Shown here one piece after another: positions 16,465-24,460 of a stretch of 64,000 nucleotides of DNA. A program made the translations under genes and the position numbers. The DNA is from FEB-10 sp963710645 (GTDB lineage: Bacteria > Acidobacteriota > Thermoanaerobaculia > Thermoanaerobaculales > Sulfomarinibacteraceae), in the NCBI GenBank assembly GCA_963710645.1, contig CAVQBD010000001.1, positions 248,001-312,000 of the forward strand, written 5' to 3'. How positions within the stretch are numbered: the first letter of the stretch is position 1; each line of letters begins with the position of its first letter. The notes below the pieces were generated by a model. The model was not told the DNA's origin. It made no database searches and saw only the letters and a program-made list of their open reading frames with translations.

Positions 16465-18846
16465 GTGGGACAGGATTCCGATAACAGGGGAAATCGGCCG
16501 GTGGAGTGGCCCGGATTTCGGGCCGAACTGGCCGCCCATCTGGCAGACCAGGTCGACGCCCATGAGCTCGGAAGGCTGGTGGATCCGTCGGCAGCCGAGG
16601 CCACGATCCACTGGGGCAGGAACTACCTCTATGCCGCAGACATGCAGACCGGGCACGGGCCGGTCAAAGTGGTGGTCAAGCAGTTCAGAAATCAGGGCTG
16701 GAGGGAGATCCTCGAACGACGGCTGCGCGGCAGCAAGGCCGAGCGCAGTTGGCGGGGCGCGACCGCCATCAGAGCAGCCGGAATTTCGACCCCAGAACCA
16801 GTTGCGCTTGTGGAGTCAGAGGCACCCAACGGGCCCTCGTTCTTCGTCTCCCGTCTGGTGGAGCCCTCCTATGAGGTGCGGCACTTTTTCAGGAGACTCC
16901 AAGGTGATCCTTCTGCTGGTGAGTTCCCAAATGTGGAAACTTGCGACTTCCTCACCAAGCTCGGCCGGTTTGTTCGCCGTTTGCACGACGCTGGGATCTG
17001 GCATCGGGATCTGTCCATGGGCAACGTGTTGGTTGGTGCGGGGGACACGGGTGATCTCGACTTCTTTGTGCTGGACTGCAACCGCGCCCGCTGGGGCCGC
17101 AGGATGGGAGTCGTGCGCCGTTGTCGCGATGCCTGCCGTCTGCCCATTGTCGAGCAGGCCCATCAGGATGCATTCCTCACCGGTTACTGGGGAGTGGCCC
17201 CTCCCGGACTCGCATTCCGCAGGTGGTTTTGGGCTGCGAGCGTCCGCGGCTACATCCTGAAGCACGCCGTCAAGAATCGTCTCAAGGCGCTCAAACCCGT
17301 CCGCCGCCATGCTCACGGCGGCAGCCATCACGCCCATCTTCCCGAAGCCGAAGCCGATGCATCATCGCGCGACAAGGCGGTGTGGGACCATCTGTCCGAC
17401 CAGCCCCACCAACACGCCAGCGGGTGGGAGAAGCGTTGGATTCGGCTGGCCGATGCACCGGATCATTTCCGGGACCTTGCGGTTGTAGCGGCGTCGGCGC
17501 CGTTGGCCTGGCTGAGGTTTCGCCGGCTTCAGGGCGATCTCCACGCCAAACCGACACCCTTTGGCGGGATGGGTGTCTGCCTCAGACCGTGGTCCGAGGA
17601 CCCGGAGGCGCACCTCGCCGCGGTGGAAGAGCTCGGGGTCCGGCGCGTCCTGGTTCGTCTCCACCCCTGGGGTCGGAACCACGACGCAGAGGAGTGGTTG
17701 GCGAGGGCCCTTTCTGAAAGGGGTTATGAAATTGCCTTTGCGCTGCCCCAAAACCGGGACCTCGTCCGCGACCGGGCGCGATGGCGAGCGGCGGTGGAGG
17801 AACTGGCGGATCGCTTCACTCCCTTTGGCCGCCAATTCCAAGTGGGCCAGGCGCCCAATCGCAGCAAGTGGGGTGCCTGGACCCGCAGCGAGTTCATGGA
17901 CGTCTATGTGGACGCTGCGCAGATCCTCCGCCGGTATGACGACGTTGAGGTGATGGGCCCCGCGGTGATCGACTTCGAGTTTCAGGTGACGCTCGCACTG
18001 GCAAATCGCCGCCGCGCCGGGCTGAGCTTCGATATGCTGTCGAGCTTGTTGTATGTCGACCGCCGGGGAGCTCCCGAGAATCAACAAATGGGCATGGATA
18101 CGGTGGACAAGGTGTTGATGCTTCGCGCCATTGCCGAGACCGGACGCAACTGCTCGGAACGGCTGTGGATCACCGAAGTGAACTGGCCGCTGTGGGAGGG
18201 GCCCCATTCACCAGCCGGCAAGTCGGTGTCCGTGGACGAGGAACGCCAGGCGGATTACCTGGTGCGCTACTTTCTATTGACCTTGGGCACGGGACTGGTG
18301 GAGCGGGTCTTCTGGTGGCGGCTGGTGGCGAGGGGATACGGATTGATCGCGCCCGAAGCCGACGGGACGCTGCGCCGCCGGCCGGCATTCTGTTCGATGC
18401 AGGTTCTGTACGGGCGTCTCGAGGGATCGGTCTTCCAGGGACCGCTTGCCACACAGTCGGGAATTTACCTCTATCTCTTCGAAGCAGACGGCCGTCAGCA
18501 GGTTGTGGGGTGGGCAATGGAGGAAGGTCGGGGTGCTGACCTGCCGTCACCGCCGACACGGGCCTTTGACCGGGGAGGTCGCGAGATCGAGGCACCGTCA
18601 GGTCGGCGGGTCGTGCTGGGGCCGTCGCCGGTGTACTTTGAGCTCGGGGCTCGGGACTCGGGACTCGGGACTCGGGCCAGGGACTCGGGGCTCGGGGCCA
18701 GGGACTCGGGGCTAGCTCCCCCGCCCGACCCGGCGCATTTCATTGTCATCCTGAGGAGCCGTAGGCGACGAAGGATCTGGGTGGGGGAGAAGGCGATGGG
18801 GCCCACCCGCCCAGATCCTTCGACTCGCTTCGCTCGCTCAGGATGA
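16465..18846 (+). CDS. LPS (Kdo/WaaP-type) kinase fused to a glycoside-hydrolase-like domain
   Basis: A 793-residue protein with two domains. Residues about 20-270 are an LPS-core-type sugar kinase: VVVKQF (ATP Lys), WHRDLSMGNVLV near 179 (catalytic HRD-type loop) and LDCNRARW (metal Asp). Residues about 350-715 look like a TIM-barrel glycosidase of the GH39/GH5 type, with VRRVLVRLHPWG, a strand ending VMGPAVIDFEF, and WITEVNWPLWEG near 568-579 whose Glu is a candidate catalytic residue. From residue 727 the sequence is encoded by repeats (gggactc heptamers, then a long inverted repeat), so the natural C-terminus was probably near 726. The GTG start lacks a good ribosome site. The following DUF374 gene supports an LPS or cell-surface role. 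Substrates are unknown. Confidence 0.75.
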   Translation: MGQDSDNRGNRPVEWPGFRAELAAHLADQVDAHELGRLVDPSAAEATIHWGRNYLYAADMQTGHGPVKVVVKQFRNQGWREILERRLRGSKAERSWRGATAIRAAGISTPEPVALVESEAPNGPSFFVSRLVEPSYEVRHFFRRLQGDPSAGEFPNVETCDFLTKLGRFVRRLHDAGIWHRDLSMGNVLVGAGDTGDLDFFVLDCNRARWGRRMGVVRRCRDACRLPIVEQAHQDAFLTGYWGVAPPGLAFRRWFWAASVRGYILKHAVKNRLKALKPVRRHAHGGSHHAHLPEAEADASSRDKAVWDHLSDQPHQHASGWEKRWIRLADAPDHFRDLAVVAASAPLAWLRFRRLQGDLHAKPTPFGGMGVCLRPWSEDPEAHLAAVEELGVRRVLVRLHPWGRNHDAEEWLARALSERGYEIAFALPQNRDLVRDRARWRAAVEELADRFTPFGRQFQVGQAPNRSKWGAWTRSEFMDVYVDAAQILRRYDDVEVMGPAVIDFEFQVTLALANRRRAGLSFDMLSSLLYVDRRGAPENQQMGMDTVDKVLMLRAIAETGRNCSERLWITEVNWPLWEGPHSPAGKSVSVDEERQADYLVRYFLLTLGTGLVERVFWWRLVARGYGLIAPEADGTLRRRPAFCSMQVLYGRLEGSVFQGPLATQSGIYLYLFEADGRQQVVGWAMEEGRGADLPSPPTRAFDRGGREIEAPSGRRVVLGPSPVYFELGARDSGLGTRARDSGLGARDSGLAPPPDPAHFIVILRSRRRRRIWVGEKAMGPTRPDPSTRFARSG
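18646..18715. repeat. gggactc heptamer array inside the coding end
   Basis: ggggctc, gggactc, gggactc, gggactc, gggccag, then further ggactcg/ggctcgg units. It is read in frame as ARDSGLG-type repeats at the end of the kinase fusion protein. The same unit occurs at 6694-6714. Confidence 0.85.
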
Positions 18847-18850
18847 CATT
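18742..18850. repeat. Long inverted repeat with tgtcatcctgag ends
   Basis: The left arm (about 18744-18785) starts tgtcatcctgagg and runs through aaggatctgggtggg. The right arm (about 18801-18848) is its approximate reverse complement, ending in caggatgaca. A single left-arm-type copy is present at about 34004-34047. The stop codon of the kinase fusion lies in the right arm. It resembles 'catcctgag...aaggatct' hairpin repeats found in many environmental genomes and could act as a terminator. Confidence 0.8.
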
Positions 18851-18957
18851 GGGGGGACTCTGCGTATCGGAGGGGGCGACGGGAGAATCAGTGCGGCGCA
18901 TGATTCCCGTGGTAGGATCCGCGTCGAGCGCCCCTCCCGGTGGGGCGGATTTTTCGC

Positions 18958-19719
18958 ATGATGGACTCGCCCAATCACCCCAGCCGCCCGGGGCCTCTCG
19001 TGGGAGGACCCAACCCGAAAGCGCAGCGGTCGCGACGCGCTTCCTCGCGATTTGTCGCCAGCATCTTCAAAGTGTTGGCCCCGATCGTCGTGGTTGTATT
19101 TCGCGCCCTGTGGGCCAGCTACCGATTTCGGGTGTCCGGCGAGGAACCCGTTCGACAGCTCGTGGACGAGGGCGAACCCCTGATTCTTACGTGCTGGCAC
19201 GAGAGCGTCTTCGTGATGGCCTGGTACACACAACGCCTGACCCGCATGGGGGCCAACGTCACCTACCTCGTGAGCCCATCCCGTGACGGTGATCTCGTCG
19301 TACGGGTCTTGGATGTCATAGGCGCCAATGTTGTCCGCGGTTCGGCGACCCGGAGCGGCGTCCAGGCGTTGCACGGAATCTACCGGTCGATAAAGAGGGA
19401 CAACGGGTCGCCGCTCATACTGTCAGACGGACCCCATGGTCCCGTCCACCACTGCAAGGCGGGGTCGGTCATCCTGGGACGACTCTCCGGGGCGAGAATC
19501 CTGCCCATAGGGAGCTGGCCTCGACGCTCGATCAGACTGCGTACCTGGGATCGGCTCTTTGTTCCAATCCCCGCAAGCCGGGTTGATGTGATTCTCGGCG
19601 AACCCTACACGGTTCCCCGGGAGATGGACGACGAGGCCATTGAACGGGAACGGCTGACATTGGAAGAACGTCTTGTGGAGTTGACCGAACGGGCGAGGGT
19701 CCGGGCCTTCGGCCGGTGA
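18958..19719 (+). CDS. DUF374 / LpxL-like lysophospholipid acyltransferase family protein
   Basis: A 253-residue membrane-associated protein of the DUF374 family, related to lipid A late acyltransferases. After a hydrophobic segment (VLAPIVVVVFRALWASY) come CWHES (acyltransferase His motif variant), SPSRDGD and SDGPHGP, all typical. It probably transfers an acyl chain to a lipid or lipid A precursor on the cytoplasmic face. The ATG at 18958 is chosen because ggggcgga lies in front of it; the longer GTG start at 18940 lacks a ribosome site. It follows the LPS-kinase fusion, suggesting joint envelope work. Confidence 0.85.
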   Translation: MMDSPNHPSRPGPLVGGPNPKAQRSRRASSRFVASIFKVLAPIVVVVFRALWASYRFRVSGEEPVRQLVDEGEPLILTCWHESVFVMAWYTQRLTRMGANVTYLVSPSRDGDLVVRVLDVIGANVVRGSATRSGVQALHGIYRSIKRDNGSPLILSDGPHGPVHHCKAGSVILGRLSGARILPIGSWPRRSIRLRTWDRLFVPIPASRVDVILGEPYTVPREMDDEAIERERLTLEERLVELTERARVRAFGR

Positions 19720-19782
19720 GAAATTCCAGTCCGGATTCGGGTGTTGCACGAGGCGGCGCAATGCAAATTCAAGGGAGAAATC

Positions 19783-20157
19783 ATGAGTTCAGAAGTCCAG
19801 AGCCTCGATGACCTGCAAGTAGATACCAACAACCTCTTCAAAGAAGAAACCTTCACCGACCTCAAGGTGGGCACTATTCGGCGTCTGACTCCGGTGACCG
19901 CTGACGGCAGCCCCGACGCCAGCCGCAAGGCGGTTTTCATTGCTCAGACCCAGATCATGTCGAATATGGGACCGCTGCCGGTTCAGTACGAAATCGATGC
20001 TACGGACATGGCCGAGGCGGTCCGGAAGTACCCCGCGGCGATCAAGGCCGGCATCGACCAGCTCATGGAGGATGCCAAGGAGCTGCAGCGCCGTGAGATG
20101 TCGAAAATCGTGACGCCGGATGCCGCGACCACGTCGAAGATCATTACGGGGAAGTAG
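19783..20157 (+). CDS. Conserved hypothetical cytosolic protein
   Basis: A 124-residue acidic soluble protein without signal or membrane segment. The start is supported by aagggagaa 5 bases before the ATG. Residues about 25-75 look beta-rich (LKVGTIRRLTPVT, AVFIAQTQI, VQYEIDATD) and the rest helical (MAEAVRKYPAAIKAGIDQLM). The clean frame and ribosome site argue it is real; I do not recognise the function. It lies 63 bases after the acyltransferase gene. Confidence 0.75.
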   Translation: MSSEVQSLDDLQVDTNNLFKEETFTDLKVGTIRRLTPVTADGSPDASRKAVFIAQTQIMSNMGPLPVQYEIDATDMAEAVRKYPAAIKAGIDQLMEDAKELQRREMSKIVTPDAATTSKIITGK

Positions 20158-20179
20158 ATCCCCCCTCCAACCCACCCAG

Positions 20180-20562
20180 GCAGTAGGGAGTAGGGAGTAG
20201 GCAGTAGCCCACGCCCTCCCGGGAGCAAGGAACAAGGAACACCCCCTCCCATCCGGAGCGAGGAAGGCGCGTTGATCGGGCGTGCCACTTCTGACACTTT
20301 CGGGTGGATCGCATCGAGGCTCTCCAAATACCTGAGTCCCGAACCGTGTCAGGGGTGGCTCCCTCGGGGAGTGCGACGGGGAGATGGGCGCGTCGAAATC
20401 GGCAAATCGAACCGGACGGGAAGAGCCGTTGTGGAGCGGCCGTCTCGGCTGCGCGTCAGACCGGAATTCTCAGTTTTGAGTTCTGAATTTTGAATTCCTG
20501 CACCCACCCGAGCACCGGGGGCGGGCGGGGAACGAGCCCCCAGCCCCTAGCCCCTAGCCCCT
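20180..20562 (-). repeat. Mosaic intergenic element B with four heptamer arrays
   Basis: Order: gcagtag/ggagtag array (20180-20207), G/C linker, aaggaac pair (20225-20238), core module about 20281-20400, module gtggagcggccgtctcggct (from 20431), a gaattct/gaatttt array (about 20463-20497), and a tagcccc array (20535-20562) that carries the thrC stop. The core matches element A (21849-22136) in reverse orientation, including gtgccacttctgacacttt, gaggctctcca, and ggtggct.cctcggggagtg. The core has a potential stem tgacactttcggg / cccgaaccgtgtca. There is no coding sequence. Confidence 0.75.
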
Positions 20563-21800
20563 GACGCGGCGGCAAACTCGGCCACCGCGTCGATCTCGGG
20601 TGCGATCGGCTCGGGAATGGACACGGCGCCTGTGGCCGCCGGGATGTCCTTGAGCCCGGTGCCGGTGATGAGCAGAACCACCCGCTCGTCGTGGCGGATC
20701 ATTCCCTTGGCCAATCCCAGCTCGAGGCCGGCCAGCGCGGCGGCGCCTGCGGGCTCAGCGAAGACTCCTGTGGAGCGGGCGAGACGGCTGATGGCGGCCA
20801 CGATCACATCGTCGTCCACCGATACCCCTGCGCCACCGCAGGCTCGGATCTTGGCGAGGGCGAGGCGTGCGTTCCGTGGAGTCTGGACAGTCAGCGAGTC
20901 GGCGACGCTGGCGGCGTCGTCGATGCGCTCGACAGTTTCCGAACCGGCATCCAGAGCGCGAACGATGGCATTTGAACCCGACGGTTGGACCGCCAGAAGC
21001 CTGGGGACTCGGTCGAGGAGGCCGGCGCGGACGAGATCCTCGAACCCCTTGGCCACTCCGCTGATGATTACGCCGTCTCCGGTGGGCACAACCACCACAT
21101 CCGGTTGGTGATCGCCGAGTTGGTGGGCGATCTCGAGTGCAGCCGTCTTTTTGCCCTCGATCGTGAACGGGTTGAGCGCGGTGTTGCGGTTGTACCAGCC
21201 GAATCGTTCACAGGCCTCCCGGCACAGCTCGAACGCGAGATCATAGCTTCCCGCCACGCGCACCACGCGGGCCCCGTGGACGAGCATCTGGACCAGCTTC
21301 GCACGCGGTGCCGTGGCCGGGACGAAGACCACGGCCATGGCCCCTGCGGCTGCCGCCACGGCTGCCAGCGCGGTGGCGGCGTTGCCGGTGGAGGCCGTGG
21401 CGATGGTTCGGTGGCCGGCCTCCAGCGCCTTGGCCACCACAAGCAGTGACGCACGGTCCTTGGTGGAGCCGGAGGGATTGCGGGTGTCGTCCTTGAGCCA
21501 GAGGTCGGGCATACCAAGCTCTTCGCGGAGGCGATGGACCTCGAGCAAAGGCGTGTCTCCCACCGGGAGCGGTGGGATTTGATGCCCCGAAATCAGCGGC
21601 CAAAACGCCTCCAGGAATCCGGGGTCCGACGGCCGGGCGGAGGGCCACTCCGACGGCAGCTTGTCGAGCACCACCTCGAGCACGCCGCGAATCTCGCCTC
21701 CGGCCTGCTGCTTCTGCGAACACTCCGGGCAGGTGTACCGCACCTCCTCTTCACGGTAACGTGTCCCGCACTCGTTACACCGGAAGGTGAAGTCGGCCAT
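20547..21800 (-). CDS. thrC: Threonine synthase with N-terminal zinc ribbon
   Basis: A 417-residue PLP enzyme converting O-phosphohomoserine to threonine. The N-terminus is a zinc ribbon (CNEC...CPEC). The PLP Lys is in NPSGSTKDRAS; the phosphate-binding loop is ASTGNAATALA; a late LLITGTGLKD fits threonine synthase. The family also includes related synthases, so the exact substrate is inferred. The final residues (about GARG) and the TAG stop are encoded inside a cccctag heptamer array. It is last in the leftward gene series starting at 28306 but is separated from hutH by element A, so co-transcription is uncertain. Confidence 0.9.
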   Translation of the reverse strand: MADFTFRCNECGTRYREEEVRYTCPECSQKQQAGGEIRGVLEVVLDKLPSEWPSARPSDPGFLEAFWPLISGHQIPPLPVGDTPLLEVHRLREELGMPDLWLKDDTRNPSGSTKDRASLLVVAKALEAGHRTIATASTGNAATALAAVAAAAGAMAVVFVPATAPRAKLVQMLVHGARVVRVAGSYDLAFELCREACERFGWYNRNTALNPFTIEGKKTAALEIAHQLGDHQPDVVVVPTGDGVIISGVAKGFEDLVRAGLLDRVPRLLAVQPSGSNAIVRALDAGSETVERIDDAASVADSLTVQTPRNARLALAKIRACGGAGVSVDDDVIVAAISRLARSTGVFAEPAGAAALAGLELGLAKGMIRHDERVVLLITGTGLKDIPAATGAVSIPEPIAPEIDAVAEFAAASGARG

Positions 21801-21819
21801 GACGTCCTTATTCTAACGA

Positions 21820-22207
21820 GTGAATAGTGAATAGCGAATAGCGAATAGGACGCCCGCCCGCCCGGGAGCAGGTTGTGGTGCGGCCGTCTCGGCTGCAATC
21901 CTCGCCTCGATTGATCGCCCAGATGCAGGCCGGAGACCTACTCCACAATGACTCTTCTTTTCCGGTTCGATCTGCCGATTTCGTGGCGCCCATTTCCTGA
22001 CCGCACTCCCCGAGGAAGCCACCCCTGACACTGTTCGGGACTCAGGGATGTGGAGAGCCTCTATGGGATCAACCCGAAAGTGTCAGAAGTGGCACGCCCG
22101 CCCGACGCCGCCCCCCGACTCCGGGTAGGCGGGGGCGTTCCTTGCTCCTTGGTCCCTGCTCCGGGGGCGGTGGACAGCCTATTCACTATTCGCTATTCAC
22201 GATTCAC
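21820..22207 (+). repeat. Mosaic intergenic element A with inverted heptamer ends
   Basis: The left end is gtgaata, gtgaata, gcgaata, gcgaata (21820-21847); the right end is tattcac, tattcgc, tattcac, gattcac (22180-22207), the reverse complement. Inside: cgcccgcccgcccggg linker, module gttgtggtgcggccgtctc (from 21872), module atgcaggccggagacctact (21923-21949), the core shared with elements B and C (about 21961-22110), and a gttcctt/gctcctt array (22137-22164). It is about 390 bp with no gene and sits between hutH and thrC. The perfect left-right symmetry of the end arrays suggests a discrete unit. Confidence 0.8.
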
Positions 22208-22228
22208 TTGCTCACCGGACGGGGGGGT

Positions 22229-23758
22229 TCAATAACTCGCGAGCGGCCCGATCTCCGCCTCCACCGCATCGATGATCAGGTGGCCCTGTACGGCCTCCAT
22301 CATGGCGTTGTGGTCGGGGTAGAGCGGCCGGTCCTCGTCGAGGAATTCCACCCGACGCCGGACCTCGGCCTTGGCGGCCAGCGTGCCGCGACCGGGAGTG
22401 AAATCGCGGAAGTCCAGGGCCTGGGCCGCGGCCATCATCTCGATGCCAAGCACGCCACAGGCGATGTCCAGGATCTGTCGGGTCTTGAGCGCCGAGTTCA
22501 TGCCCATGGAGACGAAGTCCTCCTGGTCGGCGGCCGCCGGGATCGATTGAATAAAGGCCGGCGTCGACAGGATCTTCTGCTCCACGATCTGCATGTCGGC
22601 GGTGTATTGGCTGAGCATCATGCCGGAGAACATGCCGGCGCCCTTGGTGAGGAAGGGCGGAAGACCGGCCGACAACGCCGGGTTGGTGAGTCGGTTGAGG
22701 CGGCGCTCAGACAGTACGCAGACCATGGCCACCGCCGCCCCAAGGGTGTCGAGCGGCATGCTTACCGGGGTGCCTTGAAAGTTCGCGCCGGTGAGCACGA
22801 TTTTGTCGTCGGCGATGAAGATAGGGTTGTCGCCAACCCCGTTGGCCTCGATTTCCAGCTGCTTGCGGGTCCAGCGGAGCTGGTCGCGGGCGGCGCCGAT
22901 CACCTGGGGGGTGGAGCGCATGGAGTAGGCGTCCTGGACCCGGACCGGGTGTTTCCCGCTCATGAGGTCGGAGCCGTGGATGACCCGCCGGATGTTGGCG
23001 GCCGAGGTGACGGCGCCACGGAAACCGCGCAGCTTGTGGAGACGGTTGTCGTAGGGCTTCAGGTTGGCGAGCAGAGCCTCCAGGGTCATGGCAGCGGCGA
23101 TCTCGGCCTGTTTGAGCCGACGCTCGGCGTCAAAGGCGGCGAGACAGCCGATGCCGTTGGTCAGGTTGGAGCCGTTGATGATGGCAAGTCCGTCCCGGAC
23201 CTCGAGACCCGGGACGGGGATCCCGGCCCGTTCCATGGCGGCGGCGCCGGTCAGGCGCTCCCCCTCATAAAACGCCTCTCCTTCGCCCATCATCAGCAGC
23301 GCGATCTGGCTCATGGGCGCGAGATCGCCGCAGGCACCCACCGAGCCCTTTTCGCAGACCATCGGCGTGACCCCACGGTTGAGCATGGCCACGAGTGTGT
23401 CGGTGATCTCGGGCCGGCAGGCTGAGTACCCCTTGGCATGCACGTTGACCCTGAGCAGCATGGCGGCGCGCACGTGATCGATGGGCGCCGGTTCACCGAT
23501 GCCGGCGGCATGGTTGTAGATCAGGTAGCGCTGGAACTGTCGCACCTGGTCCTCGTCGAGCACCATCTCGGAGAACTCGCCGATGCCGGTGTTCACCCCG
23601 TACATGATTTCGCCGGCGGCCACCCGTTCTTCGAGGAAGTCGCGGCACTTCTTTATTCGCGCCATGGCGTCGGGGTGGATCTCCACCGTTTCGCCGCGGC
23701 GCGCCACCGCCTCCACATGTTCGATGGTCATTCCCTCGCCTGTGATGGTGATCGCCAT
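22229..23758 (-). CDS. hutH: Aromatic amino acid (histidine-type) ammonia-lyase with Ala-Cys-Gly MIO site
   Basis: A 509-residue lyase of the HAL/PAL/TAL family, normally removing ammonia from an amino acid through a self-made MIO group. Visible: Tyr53 in MYGVNTGIGEFS, NGSN, and NFQGTPVSMPLD. The MIO tripeptide, almost always Ala-Ser-Gly, is Ala-Cys-Gly here (142-144, GSVGACGDLAP). The selectivity pair is Asn82-His83 (YNHAAGIG), nearer the Ser-His of HAL than the Phe/His-Leu of PAL/TAL. An engineered Ser-to-Cys HAL has been reported to mature to active enzyme, so activity is plausible. The substrate is uncertain given the corrinoid-methyltransferase context. The ATG follows the upstream stop directly, with ggagga in front. 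Confidence 0.85.
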   Translation of the reverse strand: MAITITGEGMTIEHVEAVARRGETVEIHPDAMARIKKCRDFLEERVAAGEIMYGVNTGIGEFSEMVLDEDQVRQFQRYLIYNHAAGIGEPAPIDHVRAAMLLRVNVHAKGYSACRPEITDTLVAMLNRGVTPMVCEKGSVGACGDLAPMSQIALLMMGEGEAFYEGERLTGAAAMERAGIPVPGLEVRDGLAIINGSNLTNGIGCLAAFDAERRLKQAEIAAAMTLEALLANLKPYDNRLHKLRGFRGAVTSAANIRRVIHGSDLMSGKHPVRVQDAYSMRSTPQVIGAARDQLRWTRKQLEIEANGVGDNPIFIADDKIVLTGANFQGTPVSMPLDTLGAAVAMVCVLSERRLNRLTNPALSAGLPPFLTKGAGMFSGMMLSQYTADMQIVEQKILSTPAFIQSIPAAADQEDFVSMGMNSALKTRQILDIACGVLGIEMMAAAQALDFRDFTPGRGTLAAKAEVRRRVEFLDEDRPLYPDHNAMMEAVQGHLIIDAVEAEIGPLASY

Positions 23759-24460
23759 CTATTCCTCCAAGACTCCCGCGATTCTTGCACGGCACTCGCG
23801 GGTGGCGCAGCTGCCGCAGCAGGGGAAGTCATCGTCGAAGTCGTGGATCTCGGGGGGGGCCGCCACCAGAACTCCGGAAACGGACTTGAGCGGCGCCATC
23901 AAACAACTGGAATTGAGCGTGATGCCGATGTCCTCGGGATTGAGTGCGGCAAAGAGGCGACGCTGGCCGGTGACGTGCCAGCCGCAGTAGCCAGGGCTGT
24001 AGCCAAGGACCGCCCTTGACTGGGGTGCCTTATTGGCCATCGCGAAGGACCGCTCGAGCAGGTTGACGAGCCGCTCGGCGCCTTCGGAAGCGGCGCCGTC
24101 GAGCATGGCCGCCAGCGCCAGATCTCCGTCGTCGAAGAGAGTCTGGATCTCCGAGGAGAGTTCCTCGCCCAGGGTGGCTGCAAACAGCGCCAGACGGGTC
24201 GCGTGGGGGTGGATCTGGGCAAGAGGCGTCTCCGGATCGTTTCGGCCCTCGCCCGGATAGATGGTCCGGAACGCCTCGTGGGTCACTTCTTCGGTCACGG
24301 CGCGTGGCCGAGAAAGGGCCAGGAAGATTTCGATCACCCGCGGCACCAACTCGGACACGCGATCCGGAACGGTTGCTCCGAGGGGAACGCCCTGGGTGCG
24401 AAGCACCTCCTCGTGGGAGGACACGATCTCCTCGGGTGAGAAGTCCAGGCGACGTCTCAC
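23759..24460 (-). CDS. Stand-alone MetH-activation-domain-like protein
   Basis: A 233-residue protein resembling the reactivation domain of B12-dependent methionine synthase: YSPGYCGWHVTGQRRLFAAL then EDIGITLNSSCLMAPLKSVSG matches the SAM-binding core of that domain. It lacks the homocysteine, folate and B12 modules. A Cys-rich end (CCGSCATRECRARI) could hold metal. Free-standing activation domains can reactivate oxidised corrinoid proteins, which suits the MttB-family gene just upstream. The GTG at 24460 overlaps the previous stop as GTGA; an ATG at 24493 is the alternative. Confidence 0.75.
   Translation of the reverse strand: MRRRLDFSPEEIVSSHEEVLRTQGVPLGATVPDRVSELVPRVIEIFLALSRPRAVTEEVTHEAFRTIYPGEGRNDPETPLAQIHPHATRLALFAATLGEELSSEIQTLFDDGDLALAAMLDGAASEGAERLVNLLERSFAMANKAPQSRAVLGYSPGYCGWHVTGQRRLFAALNPEDIGITLNSSCLMAPLKSVSGVLVAAPPEIHDFDDDFPCCGSCATRECRARIAGVLEE

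Noticed and set aside
21820..22207. CRISPR array
   Set aside because: Repeats are 7 bases, directly tandem, without spacers of constant length, and no cas genes are present.
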